Source: JADJRG01 sp964474905 (GTDB lineage Bacteria; Myxococcota_A; Polyangia; Nannocystales; Nannocystaceae). From it: DNA of 64,000 nucleotides. The stretch's first letter is position 1. Each line of letters opens with the position of its first letter. Shown here piece by piece: positions 18,436 to 27,406 of the stretch. A program made the position numbers and the translations under genes. Under the pieces are notes generated by a model. The model did not search any database, was not told the origin of the DNA, and saw nothing but the letters and a program-made list of their open reading frames with translations. The DNA lies in NCBI GenBank assembly GCA_964474905.1, contig CAYYUP010000007.1:1-64000 (forward strand). The letters run 5' to 3'.

Positions 18436-19490
18436 GCACAACCTTAGCGACCCTGCTCCTCCTGGGCGAGCTGACGACGTCTCCGTCGACGCCGAGCGCA
18501 CCCGAAACCGCTACCGATGAGCCCGGGACGGCCGACAATGTCAACGCCGACGAGCCCCCCGCGGCCGATGCCGATGCCGATGCCGATGCCGACGCCGATG
18601 CCAGCGTGTCTCCACCAGCGCCGACGCCCACCAGCGAGTCCACAGGCGAGCCCGATCCCTGGGCCGAAAGGCCAAAAAACCAACAGCTGCCCCCTACGTC
18701 GGAGGCCGTCGGTCGCCAGGCCAACCCCGCCCTCAGCGAAGCCCTCAGCGAGACCCCAAAAAAAAAGGGCTACGACAAGTACGAGTCGCCGCAGCACTTC
18801 GCGCTAGAGCTCAAGTTCGGGCCCTACCTGCCGACGATCGATCGCAACTACGCAGGCCCCGATACTTTCGGTCCCTACGCCAAAGTCTTTGGCAAGACCG
18901 ACGATCGTGGGGTCACAACCGCCGAGCCCAAATCCGGGCTGATGCCCGCGCTGGCCTTTGAGTGGCAATTTATCAACCCCGCGGGCATCGGCCCCCTGGG
19001 CATCGGCTACACGTTTTCCTTTTTCCGCGACTCCGCCAAGGCGCTGCTCGCCGATCCCGATCCCGACGCCGATTCGATCCGCTCCGAAGCCGACTCGACC
19101 GTATTTTGGACGATGCCGATGGCCCTCCAGCTGGTCTATCGCCTCGAGTTCTTCGCCGACCGCTGGCGGGTGCCGATCGTGCCTTACGCCAAAGGAGGCC
19201 TCGCCTGGGCGCTGTGGTGGTCAAAGGACGGCGACGGCAACCTCTCCCGAAACAGCCGCGGCGAGAAGGCCCTAGGCGGCGTCTGGGGCTGGCAGATAAA
19301 CGCCGGAGGCATGCTGCAACTCGACTTCCTCGAGCGCGGCACCTCGCGCAACCTCGACCGCACCTCTGGGATCAATCACACCTATCTCTTCGGCGAGTTC
19401 CAGCTCTCGCGGATCGACAATTTCGGTCGTAAAGAGTCGGTGAGCCTCGGCGACACAACGTGGTTCGTGGGCCTGGCCCTCGAGTTTTAG
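18432..19490 (+). CDS. Predicted outer-membrane beta-barrel-like protein with Asp/Ala repeat linker
   Basis: It begins with GTG at 18432, inside the stop codon of the upstream gene (GTGA), giving 352 residues. A short hydrophobic signal (TLATLLLLGE) is followed by a disordered segment containing Asp-Ala repeats encoded by a gccgat hexamer. The body, from about residue 115, has alternating aromatic/hydrophobic strands (FALELKFGPYLPTIDRNY; GIGYTFSFFRDS; MALQLVYRLEFFADRWRVPIVPYAKGGLAW) and ends in FVGLALEF. A terminal Phe after a strand is typical of outer-membrane barrels. MXAN-like proteins of this kind are annotated only as hypothetical. Coupling to the repeat-linker surface protein suggests a shared envelope structure. 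Confidence 0.82.
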   Translation: MSTTLATLLLLGELTTSPSTPSAPETATDEPGTADNVNADEPPAADADADADADADASVSPPAPTPTSESTGEPDPWAERPKNQQLPPTSEAVGRQANPALSEALSETPKKKGYDKYESPQHFALELKFGPYLPTIDRNYAGPDTFGPYAKVFGKTDDRGVTTAEPKSGLMPALAFEWQFINPAGIGPLGIGYTFSFFRDSAKALLADPDPDADSIRSEADSTVFWTMPMALQLVYRLEFFADRWRVPIVPYAKGGLAWALWWSKDGDGNLSRNSRGEKALGGVWGWQINAGGMLQLDFLERGTSRNLDRTSGINHTYLFGEFQLSRIDNFGRKESVSLGDTTWFVGLALEF

Positions 19491-19561
19491 TGTTGTTATT
19501 CGGGGCAGTTATTCGGGGCAGTTGTTCGCAGGCAGTCCGTGTTTCGGTATCCGCCCTGCGA

Positions 19562-20201
19562 ATGCCTCGCCTTCTTGCATTTGTGCGAAAAACCACAGCG
19601 CATGAATGGGCAAACTTCACATCGCCCTCCCTTGAACTCCTGGAGGCCATCGCTGGCGACCTCTCGACCCTCGTCGACGAGCTTGTGTTTGTCGGCGGAG
19701 CGATTGTCCCGGTACTGATCACAGACCCCACAGCACCCCCTCCGAGCAACACAACGGACGTCGACGTGATTGTCACAGTCGCCACAAACTTCGAATACAC
19801 CCAGGCGCTCGGCGACAAATTGCGGTCTCTCCACTTCACAGAGGATTGCCAAGAAGGGGCCCCGATCTGCCGCTGGCGCAGTCGTACCGGAATGACGCTC
19901 GACGTGATGCCTACCGATCCGGTGATCCTCCAGTTCTCAAACCGGTGGTTCCCGCTCACATTTGCCACTGCCATGGCTATTCAGCTACCCGGCGGCCAAT
20001 CCATCAAGATTGCCACCGGACCATGTTTCCTCGGCACAAAGCTGGAGGCTTTTCTCTCCCGCGGAAACGACGACTGTGGCAGCCACGCTGTTAGCCCATC
20101 GTGACTTTGATATCTCGATCGAAGGGCACTTGCCGGGCGAAGATCCAGAAGTCACGCGTTCTCGCCTGCGAGAGATCGTATCTCTGGCCACCTCAACATA
20201 G
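19562..20201 (+). pseudogene. Broken nucleotidyltransferase-fold (AbiEii-like) gene
   Basis: The first frame (from ATG 19562) encodes LVFVGGAIVPVLITDP...NTTDVDVIV, the GG...DxD pattern of nucleotidyltransferase-fold proteins, then ICRWRSRTGMTLDVMPTD and FLGTKLEAFLSRGNDD. After that it runs into SHAVSPS and a stop at 20104. The neighbouring frame continues to 20201 with FDISIEGHLPGEDPEVTRSRLREI, which resembles the expected C-terminal tail of such proteins. The 30-40 residues that normally lie between (SHDxEDI..DGR) are missing. A deletion with a frameshift is the simplest reading. A 13-base tandem duplication (gttattcggggca, 19495-19520) lies just upstream. Confidence 0.6.
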
Positions 20202-20350
20202 AGCGACCACAGCTTCGCCTACATGTTGGGTCTGAGTCGACTCCGCGCCTACATCCGAATTCGACACTGCATGCCTTAGCCCCGCTCACTCGACCCACTG
20301 CGCTCGGGGTCGCTGCACTACCATGGACCTCCTCGCCGGCGAACGATCCC

Positions 20351-21763
20351 ATGTCTAATCTCCTCCGTAAGTCCATAGCCTTCGCGACACCCGTCGCCCT
20401 CGGGGCGCTCGCCCTCTTCGCGATGATCCAGGCCCGGAGCGAGCCCGGTCGTCGGCCACCGGAGGAGCAGGGGCGCGCGGTCCGTGTGCTCAGCATCGCC
20501 GAACATACAGCCACGCCGCGGGCCATCGGCTACGGCGTCGTGCGCTCGCAACGGGAGTGGGAGCTAGTCGCCGAAGTCTCGGGGCGTGTGGTCGAAGTCA
20601 GCGACAAGCTCGAGACCGGAAGGATCCTGAAAAAGGGCGAGAAGCTGCTCAAGATCGATCCGCAGGCCTATCGGATCACCGCCTCGCAACAAAAAGCGAC
20701 GGTCGCCAATGCCAAGGCGCAGCTCTCCGAACTCACCGCCAAGGAGCGCAATACCAACGCGAGCCTCAAGATCGCCGCGCGCTCGCTCGAACTCTCCAGC
20801 AAGGACTTCGAGCGTTCCAAGCAGCTCTTCGCCAGCGGCACGGTCTCCGAGACCCAAGTCGACGAGGCCGAGCGCAAGATGCTGAGCGACCAGACCTCGG
20901 TGCAAAACCTCAAAAATACGCTGGCCCAAATGCCGGCAAATCGGCGCGCACTCAAGGCCCAGGCCGATCAGTACCGGGCCGGGGTCGCGGGCGCCGAACT
21001 CGACATCTCCCGCACCGATCTCGTGGTGCCCTTTGACATCCGCATCCGCTCGGTCAACGTCACTCAGAGCGAACTCGTCAGCGTCGGCAAAATCCTCGCC
21101 GAAGGCGACGGCATCAATGTCGCAGAGGTGCCCGCCCACTTTTCGATAGGCTCCCTGGCGCCGCTTCTCCGCGGCTCACAACCGTCGGGCCCGATCAACT
21201 CGGCCGCGATCTCTCCAAGCGCGATCAACCGGCTACCGATCGCAAACCTGCTCAAGGCGACCATCCGCCTCGAGAGCGGCTCGCTGAGCGCGCGTTGGGA
21301 GGCCGACGTCGACCGCTTCGAGAACGTCGACTCCGAGACCCGCACGATCGGCGTGGTCGTCACCGTCGATAGGCCCTTCGAGCGCACCCGACCCGGCGTG
21401 CAGCCGCCGCTGATCCGCGGCATGTACGTCGAAGTCGAACTCCGCGGATTGCCTCGGCCAGGCTGTCGCGCGGTGCCGCGAGCGGCCCTGCACGGCAAGA
21501 AAGTGCACATCGTCAACGCCGACAATCGCCTCGAGATCCGCCCGGTCGAGATCGCCTTCATGCAAGACACCTACGCCTGCATCGACACCGGCATCGAGCC
21601 CGGCGAGGTCCTGGTGCTGACAAACCTGGTGCCGGCGATCGAGGGCATGCTGCTGGCCCCGCAGGACGACAAAAATGCCCTTAATGCCCTTCTAAAGGCA
21701 GTACAGGCCGATTCAGCGCCTGCCCAAAAAACCGATGCAGGCGCGGCGGGGGTCAAGCCGTGA
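20351..21763 (+). CDS. RND efflux periplasmic adaptor (membrane fusion protein)
   Basis: A 470-residue HlyD/AcrA-type adaptor. An N-terminal membrane anchor (about residues 9-28) is followed by a lipoyl half-motif (VAEVSGRVVEVSDKLETGRILKKGEKLLKID), a long alpha-hairpin (about 100-215, rich in heptads), the second lipoyl half (VVPFDIRIRSVNVTQSELVSVGKIL) and beta-barrel/membrane-proximal domains. It bridges the inner-membrane RND pump to an outer-membrane channel; no TolC-like gene is present nearby. Its stop overlaps the GTG of the pump gene (GTGA). Confidence 0.94.
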   Translation: MSNLLRKSIAFATPVALGALALFAMIQARSEPGRRPPEEQGRAVRVLSIAEHTATPRAIGYGVVRSQREWELVAEVSGRVVEVSDKLETGRILKKGEKLLKIDPQAYRITASQQKATVANAKAQLSELTAKERNTNASLKIAARSLELSSKDFERSKQLFASGTVSETQVDEAERKMLSDQTSVQNLKNTLAQMPANRRALKAQADQYRAGVAGAELDISRTDLVVPFDIRIRSVNVTQSELVSVGKILAEGDGINVAEVPAHFSIGSLAPLLRGSQPSGPINSAAISPSAINRLPIANLLKATIRLESGSLSARWEADVDRFENVDSETRTIGVVVTVDRPFERTRPGVQPPLIRGMYVEVELRGLPRPGCRAVPRAALHGKKVHIVNADNRLEIRPVEIAFMQDTYACIDTGIEPGEVLVLTNLVPAIEGMLLAPQDDKNALNALLKAVQADSAPAQKTDAGAAGVKP

Positions 21764-24700
21764 TCCGCTTTTTCGCCAGGCACCCGACCGCGGCCAACCT
21801 CATCATGCTCACGTTCGTCCTTCTGGGCGTGCTCGGGCTCGCTGATCTGCAGCGCGAGACCTTCCCCGAGTTCGCGGCGGACAAGGTCACGGTCAGCGTC
21901 GTCTACCCCGGAGCCAGCGCTCAGACCATCGACGAGTCGATCGTGCAGCGCATCGAGGATGCCGTCGACGGCACCGAGTACCTCGATCGCATGACCGCCT
22001 CGGCCAAAGAAGGCATCGCCCAGGTCACCCTCGAGATGGAGGACGGCGGCGAGATTCAAGCGTTTAAGGCCGACATCGCCAGCGCCGTCGATGCGATCAA
22101 AGACTTCCCCGAGGACGCCGAAGAGCCCTCTGTGCTCGAGAGCAGCGGCGCCAGCCGGGTCGCTTCGATCGCGATCACCGGGCCGATGTCCGCGCCCGAC
22201 CTCAAGCTCTACACAGAGAGGCTGAAGCGCGAACTCAGGCTCTACGACGAAATCTCCCAGGTCGATGTCGCTGGTTTCTCGACACATCAGCTCCAGATCC
22301 GCCTCAAACAGGCAGCTGCTGCCCAATACGGCCTTAGTGTCGCCGACCTCAGCGATCTGATCGCGGCCCAAAGCCTAGACCTTCCAGTCGGCGCGCTCGA
22401 GACCGAAGACGGTGAAATCCGGATCCGCTTCGCCGAGCAGCGCTTCACCACCGAGGAATTCGCCGAGCTGCCGATCGTCGCCAGCCGTCAGGGCGGCGAA
22501 GTGCCGCTCGGCGCGATCGCAGAGATCCGCGATTCCTTCGAACTCGAAGAAGAAAAAATCCTCTTCAACGGCAAACGCGCGGGTCTGCTAAGGGTCAGCA
22601 AAACCAGCACCCAAGACGCCCTCGAGATCCTCGCGGCGATGCAAGAGTTTGTCGACCTGCGCTCCGCGACGGCGCCCCCTGGGGTCGCTCTGACGATCAC
22701 CGAAGACGCCGCTTCACCGATCGGCGAGCGCCTGGACCTGCTGACAAGCAACGGCATCCAGGGCCTGCTGCTGGTCTTCATCACCCTCTGGCTCTTTTTT
22801 AATACTCGCCTGGCACTCTGGGTCGCCGCGGGCCTGCCGGTGTCGTTCCTCGGTGGCCTCTGGATCATGTCTCAGATCGGCTACACGCTGAACATGATGA
22901 CCATGATGGCGCTGCTGCTGGCGCTCGGTCTGCTGATGGACGACGGCATCGTGCTCGCCGACAACGTCGCCGCTCACCTGCGCCGCGGCAAAAATTCGGT
23001 CGATGCGGCGATCGACGGCGTCATCGAAGTTTGGCCCGGTGTGCTCGCGTCATTCCTGACGACGATCTGCGTCTTTGCACCGCTGACCATGCTCGACGGG
23101 CAGATCGGCCGGGTGCTCCTGGTCATCCCGGTGGTGCTGATCGCCGTGATGGCGGTCAGTCTGATCGAGGCGTTTTACATCCTGCCAAACCACCTCGGGC
23201 ATTCGCTACAAAACTACGACGTCAACAACAGGCACCCCCTTCGGCAGCGCTTCGACACCTGGTTTGAGTCACTGCGCGAGCGTGTTGTCGGCCGGGCTGC
23301 GGACGCCGCAGTGCGCCATCGGTACCTCACCTTGGGTGCCGCAATCGGCATTTTCCTGCTCTCGCTCGGGCTGCTCGCCGGCGGCGTGCTCAAGTTTGAG
23401 GGCTTTCCAGCCACCGACGGCGACCTCGTCGAGTTCCGCCTCAGAATGCCCGCAGGCACCTCTTTACGGACCACAGAGGCCGAAGTTGAGCGCTCTCTCC
23501 AGGCCCTCAAGCGGGTCAACGAGTCGCTCTCTCCCGAGCAGCCAGGCGGCCAAAAGCTCGTTCGCAACGTCACTGTTCGCCACAATTTTAACCCCGACTC
23601 CCCCGACCAGGGGCCGCATATCGCCACCGTCCAGGTCGACCTGCTAACCGTCGAGGAGCGCACGACCAGCATCACCGAGTTCAACCGCGCCTGGCGGGAG
23701 CAGACCGGGCCGCTCTCCGACGCGACCACGGCTCGATTCACCTCCAAAGCCATGGGACCGGGCGGCGCCGCGATCGAGCTCCGGGTCCAGGGCGACGATC
23801 TCGATCATCTCGCCGATGCCGGCCAGGAGATTCGGCGCTGGATGGGCGAGTTTGACGGCGTCTTTGATCTCAGCCTCGACCTCGAACCAGGTACCCCGCA
23901 GGTGCGCGTGCGCATGCGGCCGGGCGCACTCGGCACAGCAGCCCAGGGCACCGTTGTCGCCAACCAGCTGCGGGCCGCGTTCTCAGGCGTCGCCACCCAG
24001 GAGGTGCAAGCCGGTACCGAGGACTACGAAGTCGCGGTCATGCTCTCGAAGACAGGTCGGGATACGCTCGCCGATCTCGAGTATTTCGAACTCCAGCTCG
24101 GCAATTTTAGGGTGCCACTTGGCTCGGTCGCAGACATCAGCGCCGACCGGACCTTCGCCAAGATCGGCCGCGTCAACGGCCTCCGCACCGTCACCATCAC
24201 CGGCGATCTCGACACCAAAGTCGCCAACGCCAGCGAGCTGATGCGCCGCTTTGAGACCGAGCTTGTGCCCACGCTGCAGGAGTCCTACCCGGGCCTGCGC
24301 TTTGAGGTCGGCGGCCAAACCGAAGAGTCGCAAAAGACCGCGCGATCGATGCTCTCCGCCCTCGGCCTGGGTCTCTTTGGCGTTTTCTTCCTCCTGAGTT
24401 TTCAGTTTCGCAGCTACATCGAGCCCATGGTCGTGATGATCGCGATCCCGCTGGCGCTCATCGGCGTGCTCTGGGGCAACGTACTGCTCAATGATCCGCT
24501 GACCCTGCCAGGAATCCTGGGCTTCATCTCGCTAGCCGGCGTCGTCGTCAACGACTCGATCCTGTTGATGGTCTTCATCAAGAGCGGCATCGCCAAGGGT
24601 CAGTCACCCGCCGATGCAGCGCGCATGGCCAGCCGCGCCCGCTTCCGGGCAGTGCTGCTGACCTCGGCGACAACCGCCGCGGGGCTGATCCCGCTGCTCT

Positions 24701-24978
24701 TTGAGCGCAGCCAGCAGGCCGCCACCTTGATCCCCGTGGCCTCGAGCATCGTCTTTGGCATCAGCGCCTCGACCCTGCTGCTGCTGCTGGTGCTGCCGGC
24801 GATGTACGCGATCCTCGGCGATTTTGGGCTCACCGCCGCGGTCCAACTCGATGCGCCCCAGGCCGAGACCAGCGAGCCCGACACGGTCATGCCCACGACT
24901 GGGCCCGATGCCGGCGAGCCCGGTACGGTCGTGCCCGACGCTAGCGAGCCCGGTCCAAACGAAGCCGATCCTAGCTAG
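21760..24978 (+). CDS. RND-family efflux transporter (AcrB/MMPL-like HAE superfamily)
   Basis: A 1072-residue inner-membrane pump, with a GTG start overlapping the adaptor stop. TM1 (RFFARHPTAANLIMLTFVLLGVLGL), two large periplasmic loops and 12 membrane helices are arranged as in AcrB. TM4 keeps the proton-relay pair in GLLMDDGIVLADN (corresponding to AcrB Asp407/Asp408). The TM10 Lys region instead reads GVVVNDSILL, as in many non-AcrB RND subfamilies. After the last helix there is an unusual ~45-residue Pro/Asp/Ser-rich tail. Substrate unknown. Confidence 0.95.
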   Translation: MIRFFARHPTAANLIMLTFVLLGVLGLADLQRETFPEFAADKVTVSVVYPGASAQTIDESIVQRIEDAVDGTEYLDRMTASAKEGIAQVTLEMEDGGEIQAFKADIASAVDAIKDFPEDAEEPSVLESSGASRVASIAITGPMSAPDLKLYTERLKRELRLYDEISQVDVAGFSTHQLQIRLKQAAAAQYGLSVADLSDLIAAQSLDLPVGALETEDGEIRIRFAEQRFTTEEFAELPIVASRQGGEVPLGAIAEIRDSFELEEEKILFNGKRAGLLRVSKTSTQDALEILAAMQEFVDLRSATAPPGVALTITEDAASPIGERLDLLTSNGIQGLLLVFITLWLFFNTRLALWVAAGLPVSFLGGLWIMSQIGYTLNMMTMMALLLALGLLMDDGIVLADNVAAHLRRGKNSVDAAIDGVIEVWPGVLASFLTTICVFAPLTMLDGQIGRVLLVIPVVLIAVMAVSLIEAFYILPNHLGHSLQNYDVNNRHPLRQRFDTWFESLRERVVGRAADAAVRHRYLTLGAAIGIFLLSLGLLAGGVLKFEGFPATDGDLVEFRLRMPAGTSLRTTEAEVERSLQALKRVNESLSPEQPGGQKLVRNVTVRHNFNPDSPDQGPHIATVQVDLLTVEERTTSITEFNRAWREQTGPLSDATTARFTSKAMGPGGAAIELRVQGDDLDHLADAGQEIRRWMGEFDGVFDLSLDLEPGTPQVRVRMRPGALGTAAQGTVVANQLRAAFSGVATQEVQAGTEDYEVAVMLSKTGRDTLADLEYFELQLGNFRVPLGSVADISADRTFAKIGRVNGLRTVTITGDLDTKVANASELMRRFETELVPTLQESYPGLRFEVGGQTEESQKTARSMLSALGLGLFGVFFLLSFQFRSYIEPMVVMIAIPLALIGVLWGNVLLNDPLTLPGILGFISLAGVVVNDSILLMVFIKSGIAKGQSPADAARMASRARFRAVLLTSATTAAGLIPLLFERSQQAATLIPVASSIVFGISASTLLLLLVLPAMYAILGDFGLTAAVQLDAPQAETSEPDTVMPTTGPDAGEPGTVVPDASEPGPNEADPS

Positions 24979-25045
24979 ACTGAACTCCGCACGCTCTTCG
25001 GAAAAATCCATTCCCGGGGCTGGGGTGCACGGTCCCGCGAGCCGT

Positions 25046-26767
25046 TCAGGACTCATCGCTGAGGCGATCTGCGAGCACCTGAGCGGCGAGTACCAGCAAT
25101 GCCAGCGGTACGCTCGCACCGACCAGAGGCCACCAAATCCCGCGCGCGAGCTCAGAGCCACACTCGGCGAGCAACCCCCCAAAACTCGGCAGCTCCTGCG
25201 CACTCTGACCGAAGTAGGCGAGCACCGCCTCGACCTTGATCGCGTGCACAAAATAGAGCACCGCCGAGGTCAGCAGCAGCGGCGCCAAGTGGGGTAATAG
25301 ATGGACGCGAAGCTGATGCCAAGGACCCGCCCCCATCGCCTCAGCAGCGCGGACAAAATCAGCACAGAGCAGGCGCCGGGCCTCAGCACGCACGCTGCGA
25401 AAGACGCCCGTCCACTGGCTGAGACCGATGACAACGATCACCGAAAACACGCCGGGCCCGAGGATCAAAGCGCCACCGAGCAGGGCGATGAGCGGAGGAA
25501 TCGCCGCGACCGCGTCGGTGATCGCGACCAGCATTCGATCCACCGCGCCGCCGCGCAGACCCGCCAGAGCGCCGAGAAGAGAACCTGTGCAAAGGGTCAG
25601 GAGAGCGCCGCAAACCCCGACGAGCAGGCTGACCTGTGCGCTCTGGAGCACCCGGGCGCCGAGATCTCGACCAAGTGCATCAGCTCCGAGCCAGAGCCCC
25701 CGCCCCGGCGGCGCGTAGGGATCGGCGACGAAACTCCGGTAGTCCGCAGCGATCAAGCCCAGGCTCGCGGCGATCGCCACAGCCACAAAACAAACCAGCA
25801 AAAGGAGGCTNNNNNNNNNNNNNNNNNNNNNNNNNNNNNNNNNNNNNNNNNNNNNNNNNNNNNNNNNNNNNNNNNNNNNNNNNNNNNNNNNNNNNNNNNN
25901 NNNNNNNNNNACCACCGCCAGACCCTCGACCAGCGCCAAGTCACCGCTTTGCAGAGCGCCGATCGCGAGGCCGCCAACACCGGGAATATTAAAGACCTGA
26001 TCGATCAGCAACGAACCGACCACGAGATGCGGCAGTCGACCGGCAAGACGGGCGAGGATCGACGCGCTCGCCCCCCGCAGCGCGTGCCCCAGCACCGCCC
26101 GCTCGCGGATCCCACGGCTGCGCAATCCGTCGAGGTAGGGCTCGGCTAACTCGCGGATAAAAAGCGCCCGGTAGTGGCGCAGATCGGGCCCCAGCTGGAG
26201 CAGCGCCCAGAGCAGCGCCGGCAGGATCACCAGGCCTGCAGCCGCGACGCTCGAGCCAACCAGCGGCCAGCCGATGATCGGAAAGAGTCCCAGCTGATGG
26301 GCGAAGATCTGATGGCCGGCGATCACCAGGATGAGGCTCGATGTGCTCATCAGCAGGGTCGCCACAGCGGTGAGCGATCGATCGATCGCGCCACCCGGAC
26401 GTCGGGCCGCAGCCAGGCCGCCGCCGATGCCCGCACAGGTCGCGAGAACCATACCCGGTACGGCGTACGCGAGCGTCGGCGCGAAGGCCCGGATGATGAG
26501 CCCAGAGACCGGTTGTTGCTGCACCCGACTAAAGCCGAGATCGAAGCTCGCAAGGCCGAGCAAGAGTTCGCCAAGACGGGTTGTCCAGGGTCGGTCGAGA
26601 CCCCAAGCCGCGCGCAGACGGGCGACCTCCTCGGGCGCCGCGGTCTGCCCGAGCGCGAGCGCTGCAGGATCGACGAGCGCATCGACGATGCCAAAGACGA
26701 TCACAACCACAAGGACGACGGTGACGAGCGCGCTGAGCAGCCGAGCAAGAGGCGCAGAACGGGCCAC
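25046..26767 (-). CDS. Peptide/nickel-type ABC transporter permease(s), DppB-like then DppC-like, across a gap
   Basis: Read on the minus strand, the first half (before the gap at 25811-25910) is a DppB/OppB permease: N-terminal TM, LRAAWGLDRPWTTRLGELLLGLASFDLGFS and the EAA-type segment YLDGLRSRGIRERAVLGHALRGA. The second half is a DppC/OppC permease: LWLGADALGRDLGARVLQSAQVSLLVG and EAA segment DFVRAAEAMGAGPWHQLRVHLLPH. They appear as one 573-residue frame only because 100 N were inserted. They may really be two adjacent genes or a true fusion. Neither ATPase nor binding-protein genes are visible nearby. The family imports peptides, nickel or related solutes. Confidence 0.75.
   Translation of the reverse strand: MARSAPLARLLSALVTVVLVVVIVFGIVDALVDPAALALGQTAAPEEVARLRAAWGLDRPWTTRLGELLLGLASFDLGFSRVQQQPVSGLIIRAFAPTLAYAVPGMVLATCAGIGGGLAAARRPGGAIDRSLTAVATLLMSTSSLILVIAGHQIFAHQLGLFPIIGWPLVGSSVAAAGLVILPALLWALLQLGPDLRHYRALFIRELAEPYLDGLRSRGIRERAVLGHALRGASASILARLAGRLPHLVVGSLLIDQVFNIPGVGGLAIGALQSGDLALVEGLAVXXXXXXXXXXXXXXXXXXXXXXXXXXXXXXXXXXSLLLLVCFVAVAIAASLGLIAADYRSFVADPYAPPGRGLWLGADALGRDLGARVLQSAQVSLLVGVCGALLTLCTGSLLGALAGLRGGAVDRMLVAITDAVAAIPPLIALLGGALILGPGVFSVIVVIGLSQWTGVFRSVRAEARRLLCADFVRAAEAMGAGPWHQLRVHLLPHLAPLLLTSAVLYFVHAIKVEAVLAYFGQSAQELPSFGGLLAECGSELARGIWWPLVGASVPLALLVLAAQVLADRLSDES
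25811..25910. other. Assembly gap (100 N) inside ABC permease region
   Basis: The only gap that is not flanked by tandem repeats. It falls exactly between the DppB-like and DppC-like parts, so gene structure here is unresolved. Confidence 0.95.
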
Positions 26768-26806
26768 CGCGCCAGCATAGCGCGGATCGAGCGGCTTTCG
26801 CCGGTC

Positions 26807-27349
26807 CTAACAAGCCGCCAAGCGATAGCCCGCCTCGACCCGGTACTTCGAACCGTGGTGGCTGCGAATGCTCGAATAGAGCAGGAATCGCTCGACCTGG
26901 AAGTCCGCGCTGCGAAAGAGCACGTGGGCCGAGATGTACTCGATGACGCGCGGCACATCAGCGCCCCGCAGGCGAGCGAGGGTGACGTGGGGCGCAAACT
27001 TTCGTCGATCCGGCGGGAGCCCCAGCGGATCGAGGGCCCTGTCAACGCGCCGCCGGAGCTCGCGGAGCGCCGAGTCGTCGGCGATGCCCGCCCAGAGCGA
27101 ACGCGGCTCCCCCCGCGGCGGAAAAAAACCGACGCCCTTAAGCGTCAGGCCAAACGCCGGCACCTGCACAACTCGAAGCGCCTCGATGATCGCCCGCTGC
27201 AGACCGCCGTCGACATCGCCCAAAAAGCGCAACGTCAGATGAAATCGATCGGAACCCTCCCAGCGAGCTCCGGGCAGGCCGATGCAAAGCAGCTCCAGAT
27301 GCTCGTCGATCGCCTCGGGCAGATCGATACCGACAAAGAGACGTGGCAT
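26807..27349 (-). CDS. thpR: RNA 2',3'-cyclic phosphodiesterase (2H family, LigT/ThpR)
   Basis: A 180-residue 2H phosphoesterase. The two catalytic HxTx motifs are both present, HLTL (in DRFHLTLRFLGDV) and HVTL (in FAPHVTLARLRG), at the expected spacing. ThpR-type enzymes open 2',3'-cyclic phosphates to 2'-phosphates and can ligate tRNA half-molecules in vitro. It sits downstream of the RegA-like gene on the same strand, separated by a small repeat-like element that abuts its start. Confidence 0.93.
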   Translation of the reverse strand: MPRLFVGIDLPEAIDEHLELLCIGLPGARWEGSDRFHLTLRFLGDVDGGLQRAIIEALRVVQVPAFGLTLKGVGFFPPRGEPRSLWAGIADDSALRELRRRVDRALDPLGLPPDRRKFAPHVTLARLRGADVPRVIEYISAHVLFRSADFQVERFLLYSSIRSHHGSKYRVEAGYRLAAC

Positions 27350-27350
27350 A

Positions 27351-27406
27351 TGTCCTAAAGAACCTGCACCAAGTTACCTGCACCAAGGGTCATGTTTTAG
27401 GGGACA
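27351..27406. repeat. Small repeat element with near-inverted ends (REP-like)
   Basis: Two direct copies of acctgcaccaag (27362-27373 and 27376-27387) lie between imperfect inverted ends: tgtcctaaag at 27351-27360 and ttttaggggaca at 27395-27406. The right end supplies the last codons and TAA stop of the RegA-like gene, and the left end touches the thpR start codon. Its shape suggests a non-autonomous REP/MITE-like remnant, but no second copy is present in this window to prove that. Confidence 0.5.
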
